Source: SM1-46 sp002451215 (lineage in GTDB: Bacteria > Pseudomonadota > Gammaproteobacteria > Acidiferrobacterales > Sulfurifustaceae). Taken from it: DNA of 64,000 bases. Below are positions 16,510 to 26,341 of the stretch, one piece after another (the first letter of the stretch is position 1; each line of letters begins with the position of its first letter). Where the stretch lies: NCBI GenBank assembly GCA_002451215.1, contig DKBM01000087.1, positions 34,980 through 98,979 of the forward strand, in the 5' to 3' direction. Position numbers and translations under genes: made by a program. The notes beneath the pieces were generated by a model. It saw only the letters and a program-made list of their open reading frames with translations, was not told the DNA's origin and made no database searches.

Positions 16510-17973
16510 ATGGCACGGCTGCTTACTCTTTCCCGCGCGGCGCGCCTGGTCGGCGTGACACGCGGCGCACTACAGAATCAGATCAAGCGCGGAGAGCTTG
16601 AAACCTTCGAGGGGTTCGTCTCCGCGGACGATCTGGTGCGCTTGTACCCACAGACGCGCTTTGAGGACGATTCGGCGATCGAGCGTGCACGCCAGATCAA
16701 GGATTCGGCCTTCGCCAAGCGCGTCCGTGAGCGTATCCTGCCGGATGCGGAGGTACTAGCCGCCCGCCTGAACGATCTTGGGCGCGAGCTCGCCGACATT
16801 AAGCGCGCACTCGCTTACCAGGAGGGCCTGGTGACAGAACTCGCGCAGCGGCTGGAGGCGGCCGCAGTGCGCGAACCGAATGGCGCGACAGTCACGATCG
16901 CGGCCTGGCTGCGCGAGGCGCGCGCAGCGGCCCGACCAGCTGCCAACGCCGCTGATGCATTGCTTGCGCGCGACAGTTTTCTTCGAGTCATGGCTGCACA
17001 CGTACATTTGCTTCCGAGCCAGCACGATTTCTTTGTCGAGGGTGCCGACACCGTGCTCGAGGCCGCGCTGCGCGCCGGCCTGAACATGAACTACGGTTGC
17101 AGCAATGGCAATTGCGGCCTGTGCAAGGCGCGTGTCGTGAGCGGGCGGACCAAGAAAGTGCGCAATCACGACTACGTGATGCCGGAGAACGAGAAGGCCC
17201 ACGGGTTTGTACTGCTCTGCTCCCACACCGCCGTTACGGACTGCACTTTCGAGGCGCCCGAGGGAGTCGACGCCGGGGAAATTCCGTTGCAGCAGATTGC
17301 CGCCCGGGTTCACCAGGTCACGCCGCTGTCGGAAGAAATGACGTTGCTGCATCTGCAAACGCCGCGTACCAACCGCCTGCGCTTCCTGGCGGGTCAGTCG
17401 GTCATGCTGAGTGTCAACGATGAGCCGGCGCGCGAATTTCCGATCGCAAGCTGTCCGTGCGATGATCGCAACCTGCAGTTTCACATTCCGCGCCGCGCAG
17501 ACGATCCGTTCCTTCGGCATGTCGCGAACAATCTGCGACCCTCGAACACTGTCATGGTCGAGGGCCCACGTGGAGAATTTGTGTTGGATGACACCTCGCC
17601 TCGGCCGTTGGTGTTCATCGCCTACGGCGCTGGCTTCGCGCCAAGCAAGAGCCTCATCGAGCACGCCATGGCGCTCGATGTGGCCGGAACGCTGCATCTT
17701 TACTGGATTACCGAAGCCGCGACTGGCCAGTACCTGCAAAACCTCTGCCGAGCCTGGGCCGATGCGCTCGACAATTTCTACTACGTCCCGATCGTGATCG
17801 ATCCCGCCCGCGCTACCTTGGCCCTCGAGGAACAGCTCGCGGCACATCACGGCGACTGGTCGGAGTCGGATTACTACCTGGCGGGAAACACCGCTGCGCT
17901 CGATGCCACGCAAGCACTACTCGTGCGCCACGGTGTGCCGGCGGCGCAGATTATCCGCGGCGCAATCAGCTGA
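16510..17973 (+). CDS. Fusion: MerR-like HTH, helical linker, [2Fe-2S] ferredoxin and FAD/NAD(P) reductase
   Basis: 487 residues from ATG 16510 (other in-frame starts: TTG 16462, ATG 16495). Residues 5-45 look like a small DNA-binding helix-turn-helix (LSRAARLVGVTRGALQNQIK, then a FVSADDLVRLYP wing). Residues 50-155 are helical. Residues 160-250 are a plant-type ferredoxin with all four ligands (YGCSNGNCGLC, C197/C202/C205, and LLC at 237). The rest is a ferredoxin-NADP-reductase module: flavin segment REFPIAS and nucleotide segment YGAGFAPSKS (usually GGTGFAPIKS). The reductase half is like CDP-6-deoxy-glucoseen reductase and methane/phenol hydroxylase reductases. The N-terminal domain is not part of those families. 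No oxygenase partner is adjacent. It may be a redox-sensing regulator; this is inference. Confidence 0.82.
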   Translation: MARLLTLSRAARLVGVTRGALQNQIKRGELETFEGFVSADDLVRLYPQTRFEDDSAIERARQIKDSAFAKRVRERILPDAEVLAARLNDLGRELADIKRALAYQEGLVTELAQRLEAAAVREPNGATVTIAAWLREARAAARPAANAADALLARDSFLRVMAAHVHLLPSQHDFFVEGADTVLEAALRAGLNMNYGCSNGNCGLCKARVVSGRTKKVRNHDYVMPENEKAHGFVLLCSHTAVTDCTFEAPEGVDAGEIPLQQIAARVHQVTPLSEEMTLLHLQTPRTNRLRFLAGQSVMLSVNDEPAREFPIASCPCDDRNLQFHIPRRADDPFLRHVANNLRPSNTVMVEGPRGEFVLDDTSPRPLVFIAYGAGFAPSKSLIEHAMALDVAGTLHLYWITEAATGQYLQNLCRAWADALDNFYYVPIVIDPARATLALEEQLAAHHGDWSESDYYLAGNTAALDATQALLVRHGVPAAQIIRGAIS

Positions 17974-19906
17974 GACCCTGGCCCACGACACGCGCGAGCG
18001 CAACCGGTTCGATGCGATCGGCGGGTTCAAATCCAAAAACCTGGCCGTAGAACGACAACTCTGCTTCCAGCGCGCGACGGATATTCTCGGCACGCCGGAA
18101 CCCGTGCGCCTCGCCAGCGAAGCCGACGTACGCCACGGCGATGCCTTTGGCACGCAACGCCTCGACCATCCGTTCTGCCTGACTGGGCGGGACAACCTTG
18201 TCATCCAGGCCCTGGAGGAAAATCATCGGCCGGCCGAGCCGTTCGACGTGATGAATCGGCGAACGCTCGACATAGCGATTGCGCTCCGCAGGATACGGTC
18301 CAACAAGACGCTCCAGGTAACGCGCCTCGAACTTGTGGGTATCCTGCGCGAGCGCCTCGAGATCGCTGATGCCATAGTAGCTTGCACCAGCCGCAAACAC
18401 GTTATGAAAGGTGAGCGCGCACAGTGTCGTAAAGCCGCCAGCGCTTGAGCCACGGATCGCAAGCCGTGCAGGATCGGCGCGCCCCTGCTGCACCAGATAT
18501 TGTGCGCCACGCACGCAATCTTCTACGTCGGCGATTCCCCAGCGCCCGTCGAGCGCGTGCCGATAGGTCCGCCCGAAACCGCTTGATCCGCGGTAATTCA
18601 CGTCCAGCACCCCGAAGCCACGACTCGTCCAGTACTGCAGCCGCAGATTAAGCGTAGTGGTACTGGCGGAGGTCGGCCCGCCATGGCTCACGACCAGTAG
18701 AGGCGACAACTCGCCGGCTGGAACCCCGACGTCGCGGTTGCAGGGCGGATAAAACATGGCATGCGCCATCTCCCCATCGCCCGTTGGGTACGCCAGCATC
18801 TGCGGCTGCGAGAGATAGGCGGGGTTTATCGTAAGCGCGCTGGAAGTGCTCACCACTTCCGCGACCCCGCTCGCTGGATGCAGGCGCACGATCGCCGGTG
18901 CGCTCACTGACGAGCCGCCCACAAACCATGCCGCCCCCTCGCACGCACACACGCTGGTTACGTCTGTATAAGGGGTTGCGATCTCGCGCAGTTTGCACGC
19001 GACCAGGTCGATCTCGCCAAGCCGCCAGCGGCCTCGCTCGCTGAACGCGCAGACGATCCGCTTGGGTGCGGTGAAGGCATAAGTGGACATGCCAAACACC
19101 CACTGCGGTACACCGAACTCGGCCTCACGCGGCGCGAGTGCCTCAACGCCAGAATCGCCCAGCCGGTAGATATTCCACCAGCCGCTTCTATCGGAAATGA
19201 AATGAAGCGTACCGTCCGGCCCGAACTGTGGCTGGAATATCGACTCCCCGCTCCCGCCTGCCACGCGCCGGGCATCCCGCGGCATACCGGGCTGATCCAG
19301 CGACGCCACCCACAGTTCCGTGCTGTCCCACGGCATGTCCGGGTGTCGCCAACAAAGCCAAGCGAGGCGTTGGTGGTCAGGACTCAGTGTGGCAGAGGCG
19401 TAGAAGTCCGCGCCGGTGGCGAGCGTCGCAAGTTTGCCGCTCGCCACATCGATGGCAACCAGCGTGTTGACCGGTTCGCCATGCTCGAGGTGTTCTTCAC
19501 TCACGCACAGCAGCCGTCCGCGCCGGACATCCAGCAGGAGATCGGCGAAGCGCCGGGTGCCCGGCGTGGTGAGCGGCTCCGGGGTCGTCCCCACAACGAG
19601 ACGGTAAATGCGGCCGTCGCCGTCGTGCACAAAATACACGGTTCCGTCATGCACGGTGAACGCGCCACCGCCATACTCATGCACGCGGCTGCGCGCGTTG
19701 AATGGGGCCGGCAGAACGTCTTCGATAGTACCGTCTGCTCGCCGACGGCAGATCACGGTGCGTCCACCCTCGCTGGGCCTGCCCTCGCTCCAGTAGAGAT
19801 CGGCGTCGTCGGCGACGATCTGCCCGAGCGTGACCGTACCGGCCACGATCAGCTCGGCAGTAATGGGAGAGGACCAGGAACCACACGGGGCGACGCGCGT
19901 AGCCAT
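17966..19906 (-). CDS. S9-family peptidase (prolyl oligopeptidase / acylaminoacyl peptidase type)
   Basis: 646 residues from ATG 19906 (a TTG at 19942 would add 12). The N-terminal about 380 residues form a beta-propeller built of repeated blades (SRVHEYGGGAFTVHDG, GTLHFISDRSGWWNIYRLGD). The C-terminal 260 residues are the hydrolase: oxyanion region VVSHGGPTSAST, nucleophile GSSAGGF, Asp in LQGLDDKVVPPSQAE, His in GEAHGFR. No signal peptide, so probably cytoplasmic. Family members cleave short peptides after proline or acylated residues. It overlaps the convergent fusion gene by 8 bp. Confidence 0.92.
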   Translation of the reverse strand: MATRVAPCGSWSSPITAELIVAGTVTLGQIVADDADLYWSEGRPSEGGRTVICRRRADGTIEDVLPAPFNARSRVHEYGGGAFTVHDGTVYFVHDGDGRIYRLVVGTTPEPLTTPGTRRFADLLLDVRRGRLLCVSEEHLEHGEPVNTLVAIDVASGKLATLATGADFYASATLSPDHQRLAWLCWRHPDMPWDSTELWVASLDQPGMPRDARRVAGGSGESIFQPQFGPDGTLHFISDRSGWWNIYRLGDSGVEALAPREAEFGVPQWVFGMSTYAFTAPKRIVCAFSERGRWRLGEIDLVACKLREIATPYTDVTSVCACEGAAWFVGGSSVSAPAIVRLHPASGVAEVVSTSSALTINPAYLSQPQMLAYPTGDGEMAHAMFYPPCNRDVGVPAGELSPLLVVSHGGPTSASTTTLNLRLQYWTSRGFGVLDVNYRGSSGFGRTYRHALDGRWGIADVEDCVRGAQYLVQQGRADPARLAIRGSSAGGFTTLCALTFHNVFAAGASYYGISDLEALAQDTHKFEARYLERLVGPYPAERNRYVERSPIHHVERLGRPMIFLQGLDDKVVPPSQAERMVEALRAKGIAVAYVGFAGEAHGFRRAENIRRALEAELSFYGQVFGFEPADRIEPVALARVVGQGLS

Positions 19907-19922
19907 ACGCGTCACGAACGCA

Positions 19923-21236
19923 CTACTCGGACTGGCCGCCAATGAGACGAAGATTCGCTACTGGCAGCGGCCGCTCGATATATACGAACAAACCATCTTC
20001 AATGTCGCCAAGGCGCAGCAGTCGCAGCTTCACTTCCTTCTTTGCGGCCTGCGCCGCTTTCAGGCGCCGCTGCAGATCGTCCAGCTCGGTCACTGGCTGC
20101 CCGTCCACCGCCACCAGCAGATCACCGCTTTCGATCTTCTGCGCGTCGGCGGCCGAGCCGCGCTCGACGTAATGCACCATGAGTGCGAGCCGAGTGTCAG
20201 CCAGATCGCCAAGATCACGCCATGGCGTGGCGGCAACGAGCAGGCCGGAGGCGTAGGCGCCGCGCCGCCGCGTGACCGACTCGGCTGCCGCAAAGCGGCC
20301 CGTGAGCGTTACGGCCGCGTCGTCACGCACGACGTGAAGTGACGCCTGATCAAGCCGCCCGCGCAACAGGTGAATGAGACGCCCCTTGCTCTCGACACTT
20401 TCCTCCTCGCCCTCCACCCCGCGAATCTCGTCGCCGACCTTCAGTTTCATCTTATCGCGCTCGGGGTGCACCTGCGCGACACGCAACTGCTTGCTCTCAT
20501 CCACGTCCTTGTAAAACACCACCGGCAACTCCGGCGGCGAGGGATCGCGCCCGGCACGCAGCAGCTCAAGGACGCGGCAGGCCTGCACCATCGGCACGGC
20601 GAAGTTGGTGTTCTGGCTGCTCTTGCGCGAGGCGGTGTTGACGCCTACCACCATGCCCGTTTTCAGACTGATCAGCGGTCCACCCGAATTGCCGGGGTTG
20701 ATCGGCGCATCGGTCTGCAACATCTCCAGTGCACCGCTGAACTTGGAGGTGACACCGGAAATGATCCCGCGTGTACCGGTATAGGAAAGATCCCACGGGT
20801 GACCGAACGCCCCGACAGCATGGCCGATCGCAGGCAGCGCACGACAATCCAGTTGCGCCGCCTTGAGCTTGCGCCTGTGCGCCTTGGCATCGACTTCGAG
20901 AATGGCAAGATCCACGTACGGGTCGACAAACAGCTTCTTCGCCGGCACGAAGCCGTTGCCAAGAAACGACACCGACACCTTGGAGGGCGACCGCGACACC
21001 ACATGCGCGTTGCTCATGATCCAGCCGCGCTGGCTGTCGACGACAAACCCGGCGCCGATCGAAGTTCCCTTCCGGTCACCGAAGAACGGTAGTTCCACCT
21101 GCGTGCGGACCTTCACCGTATAGTGTTTGGCAACATCGAATACCTCCTCGTCACCAGCGGCACGCACCGGACCGACCGGATTGGTTGCGAGCAGGATCGC
21201 GAGAACACCAGCCAATACACGGGCAATGCTTGTCAT
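19923..21236 (-). CDS. Exported trypsin-like serine protease with C-terminal PDZ domain (DegP-like)
   Basis: 437 residues from ATG 21236 (MTSIARVLAGVLAILLATNP is a signal peptide; the frame upstream to 21314 is dispensable). Catalytic triad visible: His in GWIMSNAHVVSRS, Asp in DPYVDLAILEV, Ser in PINPGNSGGPLISL. Before the C-terminal PDZ (GSAADAQKIESGDLLVAVDG) there is a second beta-rich PDZ-like region (about 250-330). The overall order is DegP/HtrA-like, but the spacing is divergent, so a specialised periplasmic protease or chaperone is likely. Its stop lies 17 bp upstream of the S9 peptidase start, so the two may be one transcript. Confidence 0.85.
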   Translation of the reverse strand: MTSIARVLAGVLAILLATNPVGPVRAAGDEEVFDVAKHYTVKVRTQVELPFFGDRKGTSIGAGFVVDSQRGWIMSNAHVVSRSPSKVSVSFLGNGFVPAKKLFVDPYVDLAILEVDAKAHRRKLKAAQLDCRALPAIGHAVGAFGHPWDLSYTGTRGIISGVTSKFSGALEMLQTDAPINPGNSGGPLISLKTGMVVGVNTASRKSSQNTNFAVPMVQACRVLELLRAGRDPSPPELPVVFYKDVDESKQLRVAQVHPERDKMKLKVGDEIRGVEGEEESVESKGRLIHLLRGRLDQASLHVVRDDAAVTLTGRFAAAESVTRRRGAYASGLLVAATPWRDLGDLADTRLALMVHYVERGSAADAQKIESGDLLVAVDGQPVTELDDLQRRLKAAQAAKKEVKLRLLRLGDIEDGLFVYIERPLPVANLRLIGGQSE

Positions 21237-21294
21237 TGGGGGAACTACCGGGAGATGCGGATAGCCAGAAGCGTAGCACAGCCACGCACAGCGC

Positions 21295-21702
21295 CTAGCT
21301 GCCGACATGTACAACTACCTTGCGCGCGCCACCCTGGCGGCGGTGCTCCCATAGATAAATTCCCTGCCACACGCCAAGCGTCAGTTGGCCATCGGCGATG
21401 GGGATCGACAGAGAAGTTGCCGTAAGCGCAGCCTTCACATGCGCCGGCATGTCATCCGGCCCCTCGGTAATGTGCGTATACAGGGCGTCACCTTCCGGCA
21501 CGAGACGATTCAACCAGCGATCCAGATCGCGTTGCGCCGAGGGGTCGGCATTTTCCTGAATGACGAGACTTGCCGAAGTATGCCGGATAAAGACGGTACA
21601 CAGTCCCTCGCGAACGCCGGTCTCACGCACCAGCGCCGTCACTGCCTCGGTAAATTCGTACAGACCCTGACTGCGTGTGTGCACGCTTAGATGTTTTACC
21701 AT
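21295..21702 (-). CDS. YjbQ / UPF0047 family protein
   Basis: 135 residues from ATG 21702. It matches the YjbQ family end to end: FTEAVTALVRETGVREGL, FIRHTSASLVIQENADPS, HITEGPDDMPAHVKAAL, GQLTLGVWQGIYLWEHR. Members show weak thiamine-phosphate synthase activity in vivo; the true role is uncertain. The conserved His and Asp/Glu cluster (RHTSAS, QENADP, EHR) is complete. It starts 3 bp after the Rdx stop, so it is co-transcribed with that gene. Confidence 0.92.
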   Translation of the reverse strand: MVKHLSVHTRSQGLYEFTEAVTALVRETGVREGLCTVFIRHTSASLVIQENADPSAQRDLDRWLNRLVPEGDALYTHITEGPDDMPAHVKAALTATSLSIPIADGQLTLGVWQGIYLWEHRRQGGARKVVVHVGS

Positions 21703-21704
21703 GG

Positions 21705-21989
21705 TTACTTCCGGTCGCTGTGACCAAGGTCCTTGCCCGGTGCGATGCGGTCACGTACCAATTGCTTGATCTCCTTCGGTTCGGGGTAGCGGCCCGCCTC
21801 CTTCTTGTTCCAGAGCTTCTCGCCATCGATTCGCACTTCGAAGATCCCGCCACTGCCTGGAACGAGCGCCACCTCACCCAGCTCTTCGCCGAAGGTCATG
21901 AGTAACTCCTGAGCCATCCAGCTGGCACGCAGAATAAACCTGCATTGCGCACAGTATTCTATTTCGACGCGCGCCTTCGGTTTCGCCAT
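21705..21989 (-). CDS. SelT/SelW/SelH (Rdx) family thioredoxin-fold protein
   Basis: 94 residues from ATG 21989. The family CxxC lies at the N-terminus (VEIEYCAQCRFILRASWMA); selenoprotein relatives have Sec at the second position, here Cys. It is followed by PGSGGIFEVRIDGEKLWNKK and FPEPKEIKQ-like YPEPKEIKQLVRDRI, diagnostic of Rdx proteins. It is presumed to handle thiol redox. First gene of a two-gene transcript with yjbQ. Confidence 0.9.
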   Translation of the reverse strand: MAKPKARVEIEYCAQCRFILRASWMAQELLMTFGEELGEVALVPGSGGIFEVRIDGEKLWNKKEAGRYPEPKEIKQLVRDRIAPGKDLGHSDRK

Positions 21990-22107
21990 ATCCCGGAGCT
22001 CCTCGGTTCATCTGCAGTATAGAAAATGCGGCGGGCGTGTGTCTCGCACCGGCGAGTTGCGTTATAGTGGTGGCCTACTCATTTCTTTCTTCCCCGAGGT
22101 TGCCGTT

Positions 22108-22590
22108 ATGAAAGCCGCTCTCAACACAGTGGTTGCGATGCATTACACACTCACCGATGACAGCGGCGAGGTACTGGACTCAAGCACGGGTCGCGACCCA
22201 CTCGCCTACCTGCATGGCCACAGCAATATCATCCCCGGGCTCGAGCAGGCCCTGGAAGGCAAGGAGGCCGGCTACAAGTCGAAGGTGACTGTAGCGCCGG
22301 GTGAAGGATATGGCGAAAAGAACCCGGAGGCTGTTTTCGAGGCGCCGCGGGAACATTTCCCGCCCGAGATGACGCTCGCCGTCGGCGAGCGCGTCTATGC
22401 CGACGGGCCGAATGGGCGAATCTCGTTCGTGATCGTGGAACTGACCGACACGGGCGCGGTGCTTGACGCCAATCACCCGCTGGCCGGCAAGACGCTGCAC
22501 TTCGATGTGGAGATCATCGAGGTGCGCGCCGCCACGACCGAAGAACTCGAGCACGGCCATGTACATGGACCCGGTGGCCACGACCACTGA
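22108..22590 (+). CDS. slyD: SlyD-type FKBP peptidyl-prolyl isomerase
   Basis: 160 residues from ATG 22108 with GAGGT 8 bases upstream. The FKBP core is split by an insert-in-flap (IF) domain, as in SlyD: FKBP strand MHYTLTDDSGEVLDSSTG, then PLAYLHGHSNIIPGLEQAL, IF domain about 75-120, then NHPLAGKTLHFDVEIIEVR. The tail EHGHVHGPGGHDH is short and histidine-rich, the nickel-binding end, though shorter than in E. coli. It acts as a cytoplasmic folding helper and metallochaperone. The OsmC gene follows 9 bp later. Confidence 0.92.
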   Translation: MKAALNTVVAMHYTLTDDSGEVLDSSTGRDPLAYLHGHSNIIPGLEQALEGKEAGYKSKVTVAPGEGYGEKNPEAVFEAPREHFPPEMTLAVGERVYADGPNGRISFVIVELTDTGAVLDANHPLAGKTLHFDVEIIEVRAATTEELEHGHVHGPGGHDH

Positions 22591-22599
22591 AGACTCGCC

Positions 22600-23076
22600 A
22601 TGGCGCCGTCCGCCGCCGCACCTGAGGAGCGCAACTTCGAACTCGAGCTGACGCACGTCAGCGACTACGAGTTTCGCGTGAAGTTTGACTGGCCGCAGGT
22701 GCCAGATCTCCTCCTTGACGAACCGGCGCCGCTCGGCAGGGAAAACGGGCCCAACGCTTCGCGGCTACTGGCGGCGGCGGTCGCCAACTGCCTGTCGGCG
22801 AGCCTGCTGTTCTGTCTCAACAAAACACATGCCACCGCCCATGGCCTGACGACACGCGTGCGCGGTACCTATACACGCAACGCAAAGGGGCGACTTCGCA
22901 TCGGCGGCGTCGAAGTGACGATCGCGGTGCAAGTCGATCACGCCCAGCAGCCCAGGCTGGAGCGCTGCACCCATCTGTTCGAGGACTTCTGCGTGATCAC
23001 GCAAAGCGTGCGTCAGGGCTTCCCCATCAAGGTGCGTGTCGAGGACGCCGCGGGCGCGCTACTCTACGAAGCATGA
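22600..23076 (+). CDS. OsmC-family protein (peroxiredoxin-like)
   Basis: 158 residues from ATG 22600. The OsmC fold is recognisable from LLAAAVANCLSASLLFCLNK, which holds the two reactive cysteines on the central helix (C and C spaced 9 apart), and the N-terminal FDWPQVPDLLLDEPAPLG. OsmC/Ohr proteins reduce organic hydroperoxides through a Cys pair; this subgroup lacks the Ohr-type Arg-Glu context seen in true Ohr, so peroxide specificity is uncertain. Probably co-transcribed with slyD. Confidence 0.85.
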   Translation: MAPSAAAPEERNFELELTHVSDYEFRVKFDWPQVPDLLLDEPAPLGRENGPNASRLLAAAVANCLSASLLFCLNKTHATAHGLTTRVRGTYTRNAKGRLRIGGVEVTIAVQVDHAQQPRLERCTHLFEDFCVITQSVRQGFPIKVRVEDAAGALLYEA

Positions 23077-23077
23077 G

Positions 23078-23431
23078 CTATAGCAGCCGTTCCGGCTTGA
23101 GTTCCCCGAGACCGAGCACCTGAATGGCGAGCGCCAGCGCCTGTGCCGCGAATGCATCTGCATCGGACCAATCATTTGAGGAACCGATCTCCTCGTTGAA
23201 TGCAGCGCTAATCACGCGCAGCCGATGCGATCCCTCTGCTGCCAGTGATCGCGGATTCTTCTCGCAGCTCACGTAGAAACCAGGCCTGCTCTCGCCGGCA
23301 CGCACCAGCGCAAGGATATATTGATAACGAACGGCATCGGGGCTCTCGATGTCGCCCAACACCACTGCCTGGTATTCGCCCAACTGGTAGCGCTGCTTCG
23401 GGATAGCGGTGGTGATGCGGGGTGCCTGCAT
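23078..23431 (-). CDS. Conserved-looking hypothetical protein
   Basis: 117 residues from ATG 23431. No family recognised. Soluble, no signal peptide; an N-terminal beta-rich half (YQLGEYQAVVLGDIES, QYILALVRAGESRPGFYVSC) and a helical C-terminal half ending in LGLGELKPERLL. It stops 2 bp from the convergent OsmC stop. Coding is supported by a consistent frame, lack of a better alternative on either strand, and natural gene spacing. Confidence 0.6.
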   Translation of the reverse strand: MQAPRITTAIPKQRYQLGEYQAVVLGDIESPDAVRYQYILALVRAGESRPGFYVSCEKNPRSLAAEGSHRLRVISAAFNEEIGSSNDWSDADAFAAQALALAIQVLGLGELKPERLL

Positions 23432-23503
23432 GGGGTCTTAAAACTCGCGCGTCGCACGGTGCAACAGATTAGCAGAATCACCGCCATGCCATAATCGGCG
23501 CCA

Positions 23504-24319
23504 ATGATCGAGTCCGCACAGTTGATGAGGAAACAGGTGCACGCCCTGGCGCAGCGGCTCGCCATGCTTGGCACAGACTACGAGTTGCTGGCGCTGGATG
23601 GCGAGCGCGCGCACCTGCGCTTCATCGGACCGTTTGAGGGTCACGATATCGTTTGGGACGCGCACATTGAGGCGCTCGGTCGCGATAGTGTGGCGCGCTA
23701 CATCGATGTCGGCGCGCAGGACGTGAACGGCATCGCCCTGCAGGTTGGAGTGCCGCTCGACGCGCTCAATCCAGCGGCGCTCGCCATGTGTGTACGGATG
23801 ATCCGCCAATACAAGCTGTTGCGCCGCGGACGCTATGCCTTTGATGACCGCGGGCCGGTGCGTCCACAGAAGATCATCTCGGGCGGCCAGACAGGCGTCG
23901 ACAGGGCGGCACTGGACGCCGCGATCGCGCTCGCGATTCCGTGCGGTGGTTACTGCCCCAGAGGGCGGCGCGCCGAAGACGGCCCGATTCCAATTCACTA
24001 CCCGCTTACCGAAACGGTGAGCCCCGACTACCCCGAACGTACCGCCCGCAACGTACGGGAGGCCGACGGCACACTCATCCTAACCCGCGGCGCGCCAAGC
24101 AGCGGCACGGCGCTCACGCGCGAGCTCGCCGAACGCCACGGCAAATCCTGCCTCGTTATCGATCTTGATACCCCGGGCGAGCCACGCGCAGTCGGCATCT
24201 GGCTCGCCCGCCACGGCATCCGCACACTCAACGTCGCCGGCCCGCGCGAGTCGTCGAACCCCGGAATCCACCGTCAGGCATTCGATTTCCTGCGACGCGT
24301 GCTGACCTTGCAAGATTGA
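23504..24319 (+). CDS. Putative molybdenum-carrier-like protein fused to an unknown N-terminal domain
   Basis: 271 residues from ATG 23504. The C-terminal about 145 residues match the putative molybdenum carrier family (Rossmann-like, related to lysine-decarboxylase-like LOG folds): KIISGGQTGVDRAALDAAIA, GGYCPRGRRAEDGPIP, ERTARNVREADGTLIL, SSGTALTRELAE, NVAGPRESSNPGIHRQAFDF. The first 120 residues (LGTDYELLALDGERAHLRFI, HIEALGRDSVARYIDVGAQ, MCVRMIRQYKLLRRGRY) are a separate small domain not usually attached. The name comes from a structural comparison to molybdenum cofactor carrier proteins; the actual ligand is not established. Stands alone. Confidence 0.78.
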   Translation: MIESAQLMRKQVHALAQRLAMLGTDYELLALDGERAHLRFIGPFEGHDIVWDAHIEALGRDSVARYIDVGAQDVNGIALQVGVPLDALNPAALAMCVRMIRQYKLLRRGRYAFDDRGPVRPQKIISGGQTGVDRAALDAAIALAIPCGGYCPRGRRAEDGPIPIHYPLTETVSPDYPERTARNVREADGTLILTRGAPSSGTALTRELAERHGKSCLVIDLDTPGEPRAVGIWLARHGIRTLNVAGPRESSNPGIHRQAFDFLRRVLTLQD

Positions 24320-24449
24320 GGGGCGGTACACCCCGGGCACCTTTATCCCACCGCGGTTGCGGCATATCATGCCGACCGCACCGTTCCTGCGCGGACGGGG
24401 CCGACAAAACAACATCAAATTTGCCGCATGCACCACGGGGGCCATCTCG

Positions 24450-24788
24450 ATGAAACTCATTACCGCGGTTATCAAACCGTTCAAACTGGATGACGTGCGC
24501 CAAGCACTGTCCGAAATCGGCGTACAAGGCATGACCGTAACCGAAGTGAAGGGATTCGGCCGCCAGAAAGGTCACACCGAGCTGTACCGCGGCGCCGAGT
24601 ACGTCGTGGACTTCCTGCCAAAGACCAAGATCGAGGTGGCCGTCGCGGCCGACCTGACCGACCGCGTGGTGGAGGCGATCGCCCAGGCCGCGCGCACCGG
24701 AAAAATCGGTGACGGCAAGATCTTCGTCAGCAGCATTGAACAGGTCGTACGCATCCGCACCGGTGAAACCGGTCGCGGTGCACTCTAG
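24450..24788 (+). CDS. glnK: PII nitrogen regulatory protein GlnK
   Basis: 112 residues from ATG 24450, the standard PII length. The T-loop with uridylylated Tyr51 is GHTELYRGAEYVVDF; the C-terminal DGKIFVSSIEQVVRIRTGE is the second PII signature. PII binds ATP/ADP and 2-oxoglutarate and, as GlnK, plugs AmtB when nitrogen is sufficient. amtB follows 25 bp downstream, which makes GlnK rather than GlnB the likely assignment. No convincing sigma-54 site (GG-N10-GC) was found in the 130 bp upstream. Confidence 0.95.
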   Translation: MKLITAVIKPFKLDDVRQALSEIGVQGMTVTEVKGFGRQKGHTELYRGAEYVVDFLPKTKIEVAVAADLTDRVVEAIAQAARTGKIGDGKIFVSSIEQVVRIRTGETGRGAL

Positions 24789-24813
24789 TCCAGCCTTCAC
24801 GGGGAGAACTGCC

Positions 24814-26115
<1,302 letters not shown>

Positions 26116-26128
26116 CGGCAAGTCGGTG

Positions 26129-26161
26129 CAGCGCACGGCGGCGGTCCGCCGTGCGCTGTTT
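26129..26161 (+). terminator. Intrinsic terminator of glnK-amtB
   Basis: CAGCGCACGGCGG (26129-26141), loop CGGT, exact complement CCGCCGTGCGCTG (26146-26158), then TTT. Thirteen perfect pairs, 13 bases after the amtB stop. T run short. Confidence 0.75.
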
Positions 26162-26341
26162 GCTGGCCGACCCGTCCGGCAAGAACGTAGAGTCGTCGTA
26201 GGCATGCCATTGATTGCCGGCGACGCGCCCGACACCAATGGTGAGGTTGAAGGCGTCTGGCCCGCCGGCGAGCACAACGCTGGAACAGTTGACCGCCCGG
26301 CAGGCAAGCAGATCGCGTCTTACCTCAATGCCCTGCGGTAA

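Noticed and set aside
24320..24449. A sigma-54 promoter expected upstream of glnK-amtB
   Set aside because: No GG-N10-GC pair with the correct spacing was found.
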